Part shown: positions 27,117-35,700 of the stretch, piece by piece
How the letters are laid out: each line of letters begins with the position of its first letter
Position numbering within the stretch: position 1 is the first letter of the stretch
Origin: Desulfurococcaceae archaeon
GTDB lineage: Archaea; Thermoproteota; Thermoprotei_A; Sulfolobales; Desulfurococcaceae
Assembly (NCBI GenBank): GCA_020833225.1
Contig: JAJHQS010000010.1
Location: 1 to 40,803 of the forward strand
DNA: 40,803 nucleotides
Direction of reading: 5' to 3'
The notes under the pieces: generated by a model
Databases searched by the model: none
The model's input: only the letters and a program-made list of their open reading frames with translations
What the model was told of the DNA's origin: nothing
Made by a program: the position numbers and the translations under genes

Positions 27117-27176
27117 AAGAGCCCAAGAGACATAATAAGGTTAAAAAATAGTTAAAATGCTTTAACCCTGTATTCC

Positions 27177-27460
27177 TCACATGAGTTTAATTAACCACAG
27201 AAATTCTTTAGTATTTAATACATGAATCCTATGTTTATCTAATACTTCTCCACAGTATTTAATCATAACTTGTAAAGTTTTATCAACAAGTTCTACTGAA
27301 AATTTTCCGCTGGATTATTAATAAGCGGATTAGGTGTAACCATAGTGATTTTAATTAAAGCCGCTCTTCCTTCACCCATTAGAAGTCTATTACCAATATA
27401 ATATCGTCCTCAAAATAGCCCATATTACTTTTTAATTTCTTAACTTTTTCTACTAAGTAT
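27177..27460 (-). pseudogene. Decayed gene fragment with frameshifts, family not recognised
   Basis: Reading leftward, the protein-like sequence passes through three frames: VKKLKSNMGYFEDDIILVI, then LLMGEGRAALIKITMVTPNP and LINNPAENF, then SVELVDKTLQVMIKYCGE on to a stop at 27177. Each piece ends in a stop soon after the next begins. Composition resembles real coding sequence of this genome. Two single-base shifts would join them into about 90 residues. Upstream frames are also interrupted. I do not recognise the family. Chance open frames in AT-rich DNA remain a possibility. Confidence 0.4.
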
Positions 27461-27566
27461 TATTTGACATATTCTTTTCAGTTTACACATGCTAGTTTTG
27501 TAGTTGTTGTTGTTTTTAGATAAATTATGTTAGGGTTTAATAGGCTATTTGTGTTTAGATAGTAAT

Positions 27567-27617
27567 GTGATGAAGCCCTGCCGCTGGTGATTTAGTGAGC
27601 CTCGAACCCCAGACTGA
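27567..27617 (+). ncRNA. Candidate C/D box guide sRNA
   Basis: The architecture fits archaeal C/D sRNAs: box C GTGATGA (27567-27573), 10-nt guide, D' CTGG (27584-27587), 7-nt spacer, degenerate C' GTGAGCC (27595-27601), 12-nt guide, box D CTGA (27614-27617). The second guide, TCGAACCCCAGA, is complementary to a tRNA T arm of the form TCTGGGGTTCGA. By the N+5 rule it would direct 2'-O-methylation of a T-stem G, about position 51. The C' box is weak and D' deviates by one base. It lies in a gene-free gap, as free-standing sRNA genes often do. Confidence 0.5.
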
Positions 27618-27775
27618 TTTTTATTAAACCCATTCAATTCTAGTTTGAATTTATTAGGTTCGTTATTAGTTCATGAGATGACACAGTTGTTACACAGTTC
27701 TCTTATCCTAATAGCTTTAACGTTCTTCTTAATGTATTTTGCATAGTTTTAGGTGTTATTGAAATTTAGTGTTGA

Positions 27776-28501
27776 TTATTGAAATACATGTAGGAGTAGT
27801 ATTGTAATTATTAGTATTGTGAGAGTAATATAGATTATGATGTCGTATTTACTTATAAGCTTAATTTTCACCCTGCTAGAAAACCCATATATTACATATG
27901 ATTCTAAAATACTTCTAGAAGTATGTGCTGTGAGGAGTATTAGTGGTACTACTACTCTGTGTAGTCTTCGACCCTTATACTTTAATTTTACAGCTGTAGC
28001 TGACTCTGAGAGATAGTAGAGTGTTAGTGGTAATTGTAGTAGTATTAGTGGGTAGAGTTCTGAAGGCGTTTTTAAACCGAGTTTCTCAAATATAGTCCTC
28101 CACTCGTCGAGTGAAATGAGTTGGAATAGTAGAGTTAGAGCTATGAAAAACACTACGAGTCTTAATGCTGCTACAGGAATTGTAGTAGGGTCTGGTGCAA
28201 GCATGCCAAATAAACTACTAACTAGAAATACCACTGAGCTTATCGCAGTAAAGATCAAGTAGAGCTTTAAACCTGAAATAACACCCTTAAAACCACGAAT
28301 CCACGATGCTATTAACATCTCATAAATAAGTATCAAGATCAATCCTACTATTTCTTCAAGCAACGTGCTTGAATATAGCCTCGTATGAAATATCAAGTAA
28401 AGTACTACTATAGGGATAATTAGTCTAGTTATAAGTCCAAATCTCTGTATTTTCTCAGAGTATACTAATAGATACGTGAGATCTCTAAGCAATAATTTCA
28501 C
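27776..28501 (-). CDS. ecfT: ECF transporter transmembrane scaffold EcfT
   Basis: A 241-residue multi-spanning membrane protein that couples the ATPases to the substrate-binding S component. Five to six hydrophobic helices are visible (for example LIIPIVVLYLIFH near residue 27 and a C-terminal IIIYITLTILIITILLLHVF). The cytoplasmic coupling region holds AVKLKYKGRR and YGFSSR in place of the usual Ala-Arg-Gly helices. Its GTG start overlaps the 3' end of the ATPase gene by 17 bases. Sequence is diverged, so identity rests on context and topology as much as motifs. Confidence 0.82.
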   Translation of the reverse strand: MKLLLRDLTYLLVYSEKIQRFGLITRLIIPIVVLYLIFHTRLYSSTLLEEIVGLILILIYEMLIASWIRGFKGVISGLKLYLIFTAISSVVFLVSSLFGMLAPDPTTIPVAALRLVVFFIALTLLFQLISLDEWRTIFEKLGLKTPSELYPLILLQLPLTLYYLSESATAVKLKYKGRRLHRVVVPLILLTAHTSRSILESYVIYGFSSRVKIKLISKYDIIIYITLTILIITILLLHVFQ

Positions 28502-29930
28502 CTGTGAGCTTACCGTAAGCTTCAGCTAACTCCTCAAGGGTATATGTTGACTTAATACTATCTAGTGGCATTAACACGTTATTTTCTAGTTTAAGAACTC
28601 TGCTCCAATTAGGTATAGTAGCTAGCTCAATCCAACTAGACGCTAATACTACGGCATTATTTAATATTAGCAGTTCTTTTATCAATTTTAATCTATCACT
28701 ATATGTGAGGCCTGAGAAAGGTTCATCTATTAGTATAATAGTAGCATTTGATATAGTAGCGAGTACTATGGCTAATTTAACCATTTGACCATGACTAAGA
28801 TTAAATGGTGAAATGTCGAGATCTATGTTTAATAATTTCACTTTTTTTAACCCCTCTTCTACGCAGTTAACTCCCATATGTCTACTCTTACAGATCTCTT
28901 CTATCTCGCGTTTCACAGTCTCCTCAGTGTAGAAGAGGATAATATTTTGCGGTATGTAGATAACATCTCCTCTTCTCTCTACAAGCCCCTTGCTCGGCTT
29001 TAAATATCCTGCTAGTATTTTCAATAGAGTTGTCTTACCAGAGCCGTTTACACCATATATGAGGATTTTATCATTATCTCTCACAGTAATGTTAATATCC
29101 CGTAGAATTCTCTTAGAGTTATAGTAGTGATGAATTCCAATAGCCTTTAAGACGATTTCTCTCTCTTCATGTTTGTTTTTTATAAAGGGGTTTTCTAATA
29201 GCATAGTTCTCTGTGTAGTGAGAAGTTTTCTCACATTACTAGTAGCCTCGTGTAGTCTACCGTGTTTAAGTATTAGTATTCTATCAAAGTAGTCAATGAG
29301 AGGTATAAATCTATGCTCAAAGACTACTACGCTCTTACCTAGTCTACGTAGGGTTCTGAGAACTTCAAGTACATCTTTAACACCGTACTCATCAAGCCAC
29401 ATTAAAGGCTCATCTAGTAGGAGTATTTGTGGATCAGCTATAAGGGCCTTAGCAACTATAACTCTCTTAGCCTCGCCACCTGAGAGCTCAAAGAAATATC
29501 TTTCTAATAGATTATGTAGTGACATTGTCTCTACGATTTTTCTCAAAGCTCTCTCTGCTTTCAACGGATCTCTGTATATTCTTACCGCATAATTGTAGAG
29601 ATCTCTGTAGACATGTAGATCTGTGAAGTATAAGTAGGGGTTTTGTCCAACTACGCCTATGACTCTGAATAACTCGCTCCTAGTATACTCCAGTAGATCT
29701 CTGCCAAGAACTCTAATAGAGCCTTTAACTTCACCATTATATATAAGTCTACCTATATTAGTAATAGCCCTCACAAGCGTGGTTTTTCCAGAACCAGTAT
29801 CACCTATGATGAGGACTTGTTCTCCACGTTTAACACTAAGATCTACTCCGCGGAGAACCCAGTCTCCAACAGGGTATTTAAACCAGAGATCTCGTATTTC
29901 AAGAACATCTACTATAAATTCTCTGCTCAC
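28485..29930 (-). CDS. Fused double ABC ATPase of an ECF transporter (EcfA1-EcfA2)
   Basis: Two ABC domains in one chain. The first has Walker A GDTGSGKTTL, signature FELSGGEAKRV and Walker B ILLLDEPLMWLDEYG. The second has GVNGSGKTTL, a diverged signature NLSHGQMVKLA, and IILIDEPFSGL. The tandem replaces the usual two separate EcfA proteins. The frame is open to 29966, but GTG 29930 overlaps the S-component stop as GTGA and is the better start (about 481 residues). With the flanking genes it forms a complete ECF importer operon in the order S component, ATPase, EcfT. Confidence 0.92.
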   Translation of the reverse strand: MSREFIVDVLEIRDLWFKYPVGDWVLRGVDLSVKRGEQVLIIGDTGSGKTTLVRAITNIGRLIYNGEVKGSIRVLGRDLLEYTRSELFRVIGVVGQNPYLYFTDLHVYRDLYNYAVRIYRDPLKAERALRKIVETMSLHNLLERYFFELSGGEAKRVIVAKALIADPQILLLDEPLMWLDEYGVKDVLEVLRTLRRLGKSVVVFEHRFIPLIDYFDRILILKHGRLHEATSNVRKLLTTQRTMLLENPFIKNKHEEREIVLKAIGIHHYYNSKRILRDINITVRDNDKILIYGVNGSGKTTLLKILAGYLKPSKGLVERRGDVIYIPQNIILFYTEETVKREIEEICKSRHMGVNCVEEGLKKVKLLNIDLDISPFNLSHGQMVKLAIVLATISNATIILIDEPFSGLTYSDRLKLIKELLILNNAVVLASSWIELATIPNWSRVLKLENNVLMPLDSIKSTYTLEELAEAYGKLTGEIIA

Positions 29931-30499
29931 TTCAAATAACCCGCTCTTTTTAATATAGTTATACATGTGAGTGATAGTGGAGCTATTATGAGTGTTATTG
30001 TAAGATTAAAGAGCACTATATGTGGCATATATGCTAGTGTTAAGGTATATGCCTTCTCAAATGGCATTTTATAACTCCACATAAGCCAATATGGTGTAAC
30101 AAGGTAATTTGCAAGACTCATAAAGAGTATTCTTGAAATTATAGCTAAGCCAATAGCTAAGCCAATTCTCCACTCATTGGATCTAGGGCCCTTCTTATAG
30201 ACCAATATTAATGGTGTAAACGTAGAAGTCTCTGCTAAACACTTCATAGCCATGCCCACAACATCTGAGCCAAATAATACTGGGAGAATATAGTATATTG
30301 GCAATGTGCTAAATGCATATTTCAATGAATAATATGCTACAATAGCTAGTGGTACACCTGACACATCATACTTAAGAAATGGTGCGGGAGGATAAGGTAT
30401 TTCAAAGAACTTCAATACTATAGCTAATACGAGTAAGCCTGCTACAAATGCTAAGGCCCTGTATTTCTCAATATTAAAAGTTGTAATCACAGTTTTCAC
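29927..30499 (-). CDS. ECF transporter S component, RibU-like (probable riboflavin uptake)
   Basis: A 190-residue protein with about six hydrophobic helices. The loop FEIPYPPAPFLKYDVSGVPL closely follows the RibU pattern (IP-x-P-FLKxDxSDVP), pointing to riboflavin as the likely substrate. First gene of the importer operon, overlapping the ATPase gene by four bases. Flavin-using enzymes are frequent nearby (nitroreductase 112 bases away and divergent; another plus a flavin reductase 5-6 kb off), which is compatible. No FMN riboswitch-like structure was recognised upstream. Other S-component substrates cannot be excluded. Confidence 0.8.
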   Translation of the reverse strand: MKTVITTFNIEKYRALAFVAGLLVLAIVLKFFEIPYPPAPFLKYDVSGVPLAIVAYYSLKYAFSTLPIYYILPVLFGSDVVGMAMKCLAETSTFTPLILVYKKGPRSNEWRIGLAIGLAIISRILFMSLANYLVTPYWLMWSYKMPFEKAYTLTLAYMPHIVLFNLTITLIIAPLSLTCITILKRAGYLK

Positions 30500-30568
30500 C
30501 GCATATGTAGAGGAGAGATTAGGTTTTTAAAGCACAATAAAGCGTAAGACTTATAAATCCACTACAAT

Positions 30569-30578
30569 ATATAAATTT
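30569..30578 (+). promoter_or_regulatory. TATA box for nitroreductase gene
   Basis: TATATAAATT, about 26 bases before a start near 30600. A second TATA-like CTTATAAAT lies at 30550-30558. AGGTG at 30609-30613 is a Shine-Dalgarno-like motif that best fits GTG 30620 as start. Confidence 0.45.
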
Positions 30579-30610
30579 ATACTTCTGTCCCCTATACTAT
30601 GGGCTTTTAG

Positions 30611-31141
30611 GTGTTCACAGTGTCTAACACTGAAAATCTACTTGAGTTCTTGAAGTCTAGGAGAAGTATTAGGAAATTTAAGCCTCAATCACCACCAAGA
30701 GACCTGGTATTAAAAGCTATTGATGTGGCCCGATTTGCTCCTAGTGCTAGGAATAGTCAGCCTTGGAGGTTTATTATAGTTGAAGATACTGAGATTAAAT
30801 CTAAATTAGCCTCAATACACATATATGCATCACCACTAAAAAATGCTCCATTAGCTGTTGTCGTAGTTTGCCATGTTGATGAATCACCAACATCATATAT
30901 GCTTGACTGTGCTAACGCTACAATATACTTCTTACTCGCAGTACACGCTCTAGGACTTGGAGCTGTATGGATCCAGACATTGAGAAATATTGAAGAAATA
31001 AGAAGTATACTTGGTATTCCCGAGAACGTTATACCAGTAGCTATTATAGCTCTAGGTTATCCTGATGAATCTCCATCACCAAAGCCTAGAAAACCACTCG
31101 AAGAAGTTGTATTTATGAATAAATATGGTGTTAGATTATAA
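30611..31141 (+). CDS. Nitroreductase-family FMN oxidoreductase
   Basis: A single-domain nitroreductase with SRRSIRKFKPQ, then ARFAPSARNSQPWRFIIVED (the FMN loop), GLGAVWIQTLRN, and VIPVAIIALGYPDESP at the end. The substrate is unknown; the family reduces nitro groups, quinones or flavins, or dehalogenates. The frame opens at GTG 30611, while GTG 30620 (MSNTENLL) is favoured by the AGGTG motif just before it. It is divergent from the ECF operon and 6 bases from the convergent rhomboid gene. Length 173-176 residues, normal. Confidence 0.9.
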   Translation: MFTVSNTENLLEFLKSRRSIRKFKPQSPPRDLVLKAIDVARFAPSARNSQPWRFIIVEDTEIKSKLASIHIYASPLKNAPLAVVVVCHVDESPTSYMLDCANATIYFLLAVHALGLGAVWIQTLRNIEEIRSILGIPENVIPVAIIALGYPDESPSPKPRKPLEEVVFMNKYGVRL

Positions 31142-31147
31142 GTACAT

Positions 31148-32497
31148 TCATAAATATGGTGTAGGTATTTCTTCATGAATATAGAGTGAAAAGATCCCTC
31201 TACTTTTAACAACCGATATAACTGCTAGAATAGATATGCCTGCTGCAATGAGACATATGCCACTTATATCGTGTCCACTAGCCACTCTATTAGAGCTTAA
31301 ATTAAACTTCAGTGTTTTATTAGTTCCTATGGCTACACCCGAGGGGCTTACAATTACGCTTACCGTGTTCATGGTGCCATGAGATTCTACAAGTACTCCG
31401 AGTTCATCGTATTTAGCAAGCATATTAATACTCACTGGTACTCTAACTCCAAGGACATTTACATAGTACTGTGCTACTATATTCTCTACTCTATTAGCAT
31501 ATTCTACATTATACACATATGGTGTATTAATAAGTCTATTAATTAATATACGTACATCTTCTTGTAAACTACTACTCGCTACTACTTCTCTAGGAGTTAT
31601 AGCAAAGACAACGTAGTCACCTTGATCATTTACCTCTACACTTGAGAGATATACTGTAGTATCTCTCGTGTTAAGAGATGCGTAGAGAAAACCCCCAGAT
31701 ATAGCTATCAATAATAATACTAGTATAACCTTTGTTAGAGGGCTCACTCCCCGAGGTCTCGGTAAAAATATACCTAATAAGTGTTCAAGGTACCTGAAAA
31801 CATTTAGTGGAATTTCAGGTCTCATTACATGGCGTAAAAGTAATGGTGTTAGTAAAAGACCCATTACAAATCCACCCACATGTGCGAAGTAAGCTACACC
31901 TCCAAGTCTAAGATAGCCGTAGATTACTTGTTGTATAAACCATATAATCATAAATGCCTCTGCAGAGAGTTTAAAACAATATGGTATAAAGAAGAAGAAC
32001 ATACACATAACTAGCCTTGTATGAGGCAACATGAGGAGATAAGCCCCTAGAATACCACTTATAGCTCCAGAAGCACCTACAGCTGGTGTTGCGAGAGCAC
32101 TATAGCCACCTATAGGTATAAAAGCTACGTGGAAAAGTACTGCTGAAATACCTGACACTATGTATAATAACAATGTTTTAAAGTGCCCTATAAGCCCCTC
32201 TAATCTTGACCCAAAAATCCAGAGAAAATACATGTTAAAGAATATGTGTATTAGATCAGCATGTATAAACATACTTGTAAATATCCTATAGAGAGCTTCT
32301 TGAAGATTTGAGAACAATAGATATGGTATAAAACCATATTTATAAATACTCTCACTACTAGAGGCTAATAGTGGAGTATCTGAAGCTAAACTAGTATAAA
32401 TATACACTAGAGTATTAATTACTATAATCGCGGTGATCACTATGGGCTTATAACGCCCCCTAACAACACCACCCGGAGCAATAACCACACTTAACAC
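31148..32497 (-). CDS. Rhomboid-family intramembrane serine protease with C-terminal extracytoplasmic domain
   Basis: Catalytic dyad visible: Ser143 in GASGAISGILG and His206 in AHVGGFVMGLL. SMFIHADLIHIFFNMYFLW is the rhomboid L1/TM2 hallmark. Six helices form residues 17-225. A further helix at about 255-275 leads to a domain of roughly 140 residues (to about 415), then a last helix and a short tail. The extra domain is not recognised and probably faces outside. It is followed at 102 bases by the PHP ectoenzyme gene on the same strand. It could process surface proteins, but no substrate is indicated. Confidence 0.88.
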   Translation of the reverse strand: MLSVVIAPGGVVRGRYKPIVITAIIVINTLVYIYTSLASDTPLLASSSESIYKYGFIPYLLFSNLQEALYRIFTSMFIHADLIHIFFNMYFLWIFGSRLEGLIGHFKTLLLYIVSGISAVLFHVAFIPIGGYSALATPAVGASGAISGILGAYLLMLPHTRLVMCMFFFFIPYCFKLSAEAFMIIWFIQQVIYGYLRLGGVAYFAHVGGFVMGLLLTPLLLRHVMRPEIPLNVFRYLEHLLGIFLPRPRGVSPLTKVILVLLLIAISGGFLYASLNTRDTTVYLSSVEVNDQGDYVVFAITPREVVASSSLQEDVRILINRLINTPYVYNVEYANRVENIVAQYYVNVLGVRVPVSINMLAKYDELGVLVESHGTMNTVSVIVSPSGVAIGTNKTLKFNLSSNRVASGHDISGICLIAAGISILAVISVVKSRGIFSLYIHEEIPTPYL

Positions 32498-32598
32498 ACC
32501 ACGAGATTAAATATGCTATTTAAACACTAATAAATAAAACACTCTAGAACAGAAACATAAAAGAACAAATATATGAAATATTAAGGTTGCATGAAAAA

Positions 32599-35205
32599 CT
32601 ATTTCCTCCTAAGCATTAGTCCTGCAATTAATCCCAGGAGGAACACTACTACTCCTATAACACCAGTTAATGTGTAGTCTGGTGTAAATAGTGTTGTTGA
32701 CACTAGCGATGTCTCTATAACTTTTTCTGTTAAAGTCTTTGTTGTAGTTTCAGTTTTAGTTGTTGTTGTGGTCTCTGTTGTTGTTACTGTTTCATACATA
32801 GTAGTTGTTGTTTCAACTGTAAGTGTTGTTGTTATAGTCGTAGTTGTCATTATTGTAAATGTAAATGTCTCAGTTTTTAATACGGTGTTAAGGTCTATCC
32901 AGATCGGGTTAGTTATTGCTCTATTACCACGTGTGTCATAGACTATTAAGATAAGCCAGCCGAAACCCCTATTTCTATCTACAAGTTTCTCAGCTGGAAG
33001 TATGAGTGTAAGTCTTTGTGAAGTACCATTTAAACTCGTAGTATATGCTATTCTACTTTGAGACCACACTTCAAGCCTTGAAAGACCTTCAACAGCAAAT
33101 AGCTCCACGTTAATAGCTATGTTTTCAGATATATCTTTAATGCCGATAATTGATCCTGGAAGCGGATCTGTTAATACAAATGGTCCATAAGTTATAAATG
33201 TCCTCCCAGTAAGCTCAGCTCTAGCTAAACCCTCTACAGTGGGTCCTTCTGGAATATAAGCTACTACTCTTGGGAAACCGCTTCTCGGAGTAGCCCATAC
33301 ATCGTGTACATCACTACCAGCTGTTAAGTATTTCTTTATACCTAGACTCCACAATGACATCATCTTCATTAATGTGCGATTATCATCACTACCCCATGGC
33401 CCATTAATCTCAGCTACATCCCAGTCTTCATAGTAGCCTCCTGGAATAGCATTCTGTTCTTGAGCTATGAAAAGCCCACCTATATATGGATGATTAGCTC
33501 TTATTACAAGAGCCCCTGCAGCTCTTGCAGCTGTAATTATTTCTCTCAGAGTACCTCTATATATTAATCTCTCAGAATAAGGTATTGGGTATACGTTGAA
33601 GTGAGCCCACTCAGGCGAGATCTCTACTGAACATATAAAAGTCTTATTCCTCATTTCAGCGTATTTTCTTGTAGCTTCACAGTTTCCTATATAGTCGTGA
33701 TCTGATAGAAACACATAGTCTAATCCAAAAGCAGATTGTGCTGTAGCAACATATGGTGGTGGTGTCTTACCATCTAGGTAATCCGCGTGATGATGTAAGT
33801 CAGCCATATACCAGCCACGATCACTCGGCTTAAATAACGTGTCTACTGTAACAGTAAAGAATTTCACTTCATCTGAGCTCAGTGTAAAAGATAAGTTAAT
33901 CCATTTACTGAGAAATCCTGGCGCCCAGCCTACAGAGATCGTATAGTTTCCTGGGGCGAGATCTATCTCGGCCACACCTATCTTCACAGGGTCTGTATAA
34001 GCTGTCCCCACAGCTAAATACATTACTGGTGGGACGTAGAGTGAAGATACTAGTATAACAGCATCTGTGAGGTTTTTTGTATCACTCCTATACACCTCTA
34101 CAATAACTCTACCAGGTGGTGTCACATCTGTAAAATTCACTTCTATGGTTTTCGCAGGCTCTATAGTAATAGTTTTCTTTGAGCTAGGTCCATGTGCACG
34201 TGCAATAGCATGGATACTATATGTTGCAGGTGCTGGCACACGCGATTCATAAACACCTTTAGATACAATTCCCCAGCAATATGGCTTACCATCCTTCTCA
34301 AATATGACGACACCTCTCTCCACGAGATCGCCCTTAGTAGTGTATACAGAACCCTTTATAACTCCTAAACTCTCACTTCTAAATTGTGTAATAATTTCAG
34401 CTATTCTACAGACATCTCCGGTATTCAACACTATTATGTAAGATGTAAAAGTCCTCCATTCACCAGGTTTTAGTGTTACATTGTAAAATGTGTCTACGAA
34501 GAATGTTTGTAATGATATATGTGTGTAATTTGGCGCATAGAGGCCTACTACAAAATCCTCATGGTAGCCAACTGCCCAGTCGTCAATTATTCCATACGGA
34601 TCTCGTGGACCCGTAACTATTCTCCCAGTCCCATATCCTGGTACAAATGTCCAACCTCTTTTAAAAGTTATAGCTGGACCCATAATGTGGTTTACATAAG
34701 TAATTGTACCAGTATTCGTCACATTAACTAATACCGTGAAATATGGTTTACCTGACTCAAATACATATGTGTAGTTTACAATAAGATCTCTCCACTTACC
34801 AATAGCAATTACTATAGCTCTGAGTGGTGTTTCATCAATAACTATAAACCCCTTCTCAAGGTCTATAACAGCCCAATTAGCCCAATCATTTAGTGGGAAG
34901 CTAAATTGTGCTAGCACATCACTTGTTTTTTCACCAACTGGTGCTAAGTCAATTATATGTCCCCTTGGAATACCCCATGGTGGTAATGTTGATAATCCAA
35001 AAGCTACAGCATAATACTCATTCATAATAGTTAAGTCATTAGAACCTGTAGCTTCACCCTCCATTATTGGTGTAGGCCCCCAGATTATTCTCACACCGCT
35101 AGGAGTACTAGTAGTGCTTAATAGTGTTGGCGGTGTTGTTATAATTAGAAGAGTTGTTAGAGTTAGAATTGAACCAATGAGACTTAGAAGAGTTCTTCTC
35201 TTCAT
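32599..35205 (-). CDS. Secreted, membrane-anchored PHP-domain metallohydrolase (CehA/McbA-like)
   Basis: An 868-residue surface protein. The signal peptide is LLSLIGSILTLTTLLIITT. Residues to about 460 are beta-rich and carry carboxypeptidase-like repeats. A PHP phosphoesterase domain lies at about 465-690 with metal ligands in ADLHHHADYLDG, FLSDHDYIG, EISPEWAHFN, RANHPY and GSDVHD. A beta domain follows, then a Thr-rich stalk (about 795-845) and a C-terminal helix GVVVFLLGLIAGLML with RRK, anchoring it in the membrane. Metal ligands look complete, so activity is expected; the substrate is unknown. It is divergent from HEPN with TATA boxes in the 63-base gap. Confidence 0.85.
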   Translation of the reverse strand: MKRRTLLSLIGSILTLTTLLIITTPPTLLSTTSTPSGVRIIWGPTPIMEGEATGSNDLTIMNEYYAVAFGLSTLPPWGIPRGHIIDLAPVGEKTSDVLAQFSFPLNDWANWAVIDLEKGFIVIDETPLRAIVIAIGKWRDLIVNYTYVFESGKPYFTVLVNVTNTGTITYVNHIMGPAITFKRGWTFVPGYGTGRIVTGPRDPYGIIDDWAVGYHEDFVVGLYAPNYTHISLQTFFVDTFYNVTLKPGEWRTFTSYIIVLNTGDVCRIAEIITQFRSESLGVIKGSVYTTKGDLVERGVVIFEKDGKPYCWGIVSKGVYESRVPAPATYSIHAIARAHGPSSKKTITIEPAKTIEVNFTDVTPPGRVIVEVYRSDTKNLTDAVILVSSLYVPPVMYLAVGTAYTDPVKIGVAEIDLAPGNYTISVGWAPGFLSKWINLSFTLSSDEVKFFTVTVDTLFKPSDRGWYMADLHHHADYLDGKTPPPYVATAQSAFGLDYVFLSDHDYIGNCEATRKYAEMRNKTFICSVEISPEWAHFNVYPIPYSERLIYRGTLREIITAARAAGALVIRANHPYIGGLFIAQEQNAIPGGYYEDWDVAEINGPWGSDDNRTLMKMMSLWSLGIKKYLTAGSDVHDVWATPRSGFPRVVAYIPEGPTVEGLARAELTGRTFITYGPFVLTDPLPGSIIGIKDISENIAINVELFAVEGLSRLEVWSQSRIAYTTSLNGTSQRLTLILPAEKLVDRNRGFGWLILIVYDTRGNRAITNPIWIDLNTVLKTETFTFTIMTTTTITTTLTVETTTTMYETVTTTETTTTTKTETTTKTLTEKVIETSLVSTTLFTPDYTLTGVIGVVVFLLGLIAGLMLRRK

Positions 35206-35222
35206 AAAGACACCTTCATGTA

Positions 35223-35251
35223 TTTATATAAACAGTGTGCTTATTTATAAG
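35223..35251. promoter_or_regulatory. Divergent TATA boxes for PHP ectoenzyme and HEPN genes
   Basis: TTTATATAAA (35223-35232) is a TATA box about 22 bases before the ectoenzyme ATG on the minus strand. TTTATAAG (35244-35251) sits about 22 bases before the HEPN GTG. Both spacings predict leaderless messages. Confidence 0.5.
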
Positions 35252-35268
35252 CTTTAAATCAAAATTAA

Positions 35269-35700
35269 GTGAGTATTTACGATAAATTTGCTGAGAAGTA
35301 TTATCAAGAAGCTAAGAGAGACTTGGAGAGAGCTCTTAGAGCACTACAATTTCTAGATTATCCTCAAGCTGTCTTCTACGCACAGCAGTGTGTTGAAAAA
35401 TGTGTTAAAGCATTACTTGAAGTGAAGAGACGTGTTATCTATAGTCATGGCCCAGAATTACTATCTATATTTCTCGAGGTTTTTGAGAAAGAGTGGGTAG
35501 AAGAGTTTAATATTATTGCGAATGCGTTAGAATTTCTCACGGAGTATTACACTAGATCTCGATACCCACTTCTATTTAGGGGAGAGGTTTATGGACCCGA
35601 GGAAATTATAACTAGAGATATTGCTGAGAAAGGTATTGAATTAGCTAAGAGAGTAATTGAGGTGACTGGAAATTATCTTAAAAGAAAACATTCTCTCTAG
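35269..35700 (+). CDS. HEPN-domain protein (putative RNase toxin of a HEPN-MNT pair)
   Basis: A 143-residue helical protein with the stand-alone HEPN pattern. AVFYAQQCVEKCVKALLEV is the first helix pair, and the catalytic R-x4-H is RVIYSH (R55-H60), followed by GPELLSIF. Such proteins usually pair with a minimal nucleotidyltransferase (MNT) encoded next door, forming a toxin-antitoxin system in which MNT AMPylates and silences the HEPN RNase. Here the following MNT frame is broken. The start GTG 35269 follows a TATA box. The HEPN frame itself is intact. Non-toxin roles for HEPN are also known. Confidence 0.85.
   Translation: MSIYDKFAEKYYQEAKRDLERALRALQFLDYPQAVFYAQQCVEKCVKALLEVKRRVIYSHGPELLSIFLEVFEKEWVEEFNIIANALEFLTEYYTRSRYPLLFRGEVYGPEEIITRDIAEKGIELAKRVIEVTGNYLKRKHSL

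Larger units (their letters stand above)
27117..27775. other. 659-base gap without an intact gene
   Basis: AT-rich stretch between the cysteine synthase-like gene and ecfT. On the minus strand, 27177-27460 shows consecutive open pieces in three frames that read like one decayed gene. On the plus strand, 27567-27617 fits a C/D box sRNA. The rest (27117-27176, 27461-27566, 27618-27775) shows nothing I recognise. Confidence 0.6.

Noticed and set aside
27600-27680. tRNA gene on either strand near the T-arm-like sequence GGGGTTCGAG
   Set aside because: No matching acceptor, D or T-stem partners can be drawn; complementarity to a tRNA is better explained by the C/D sRNA guide.
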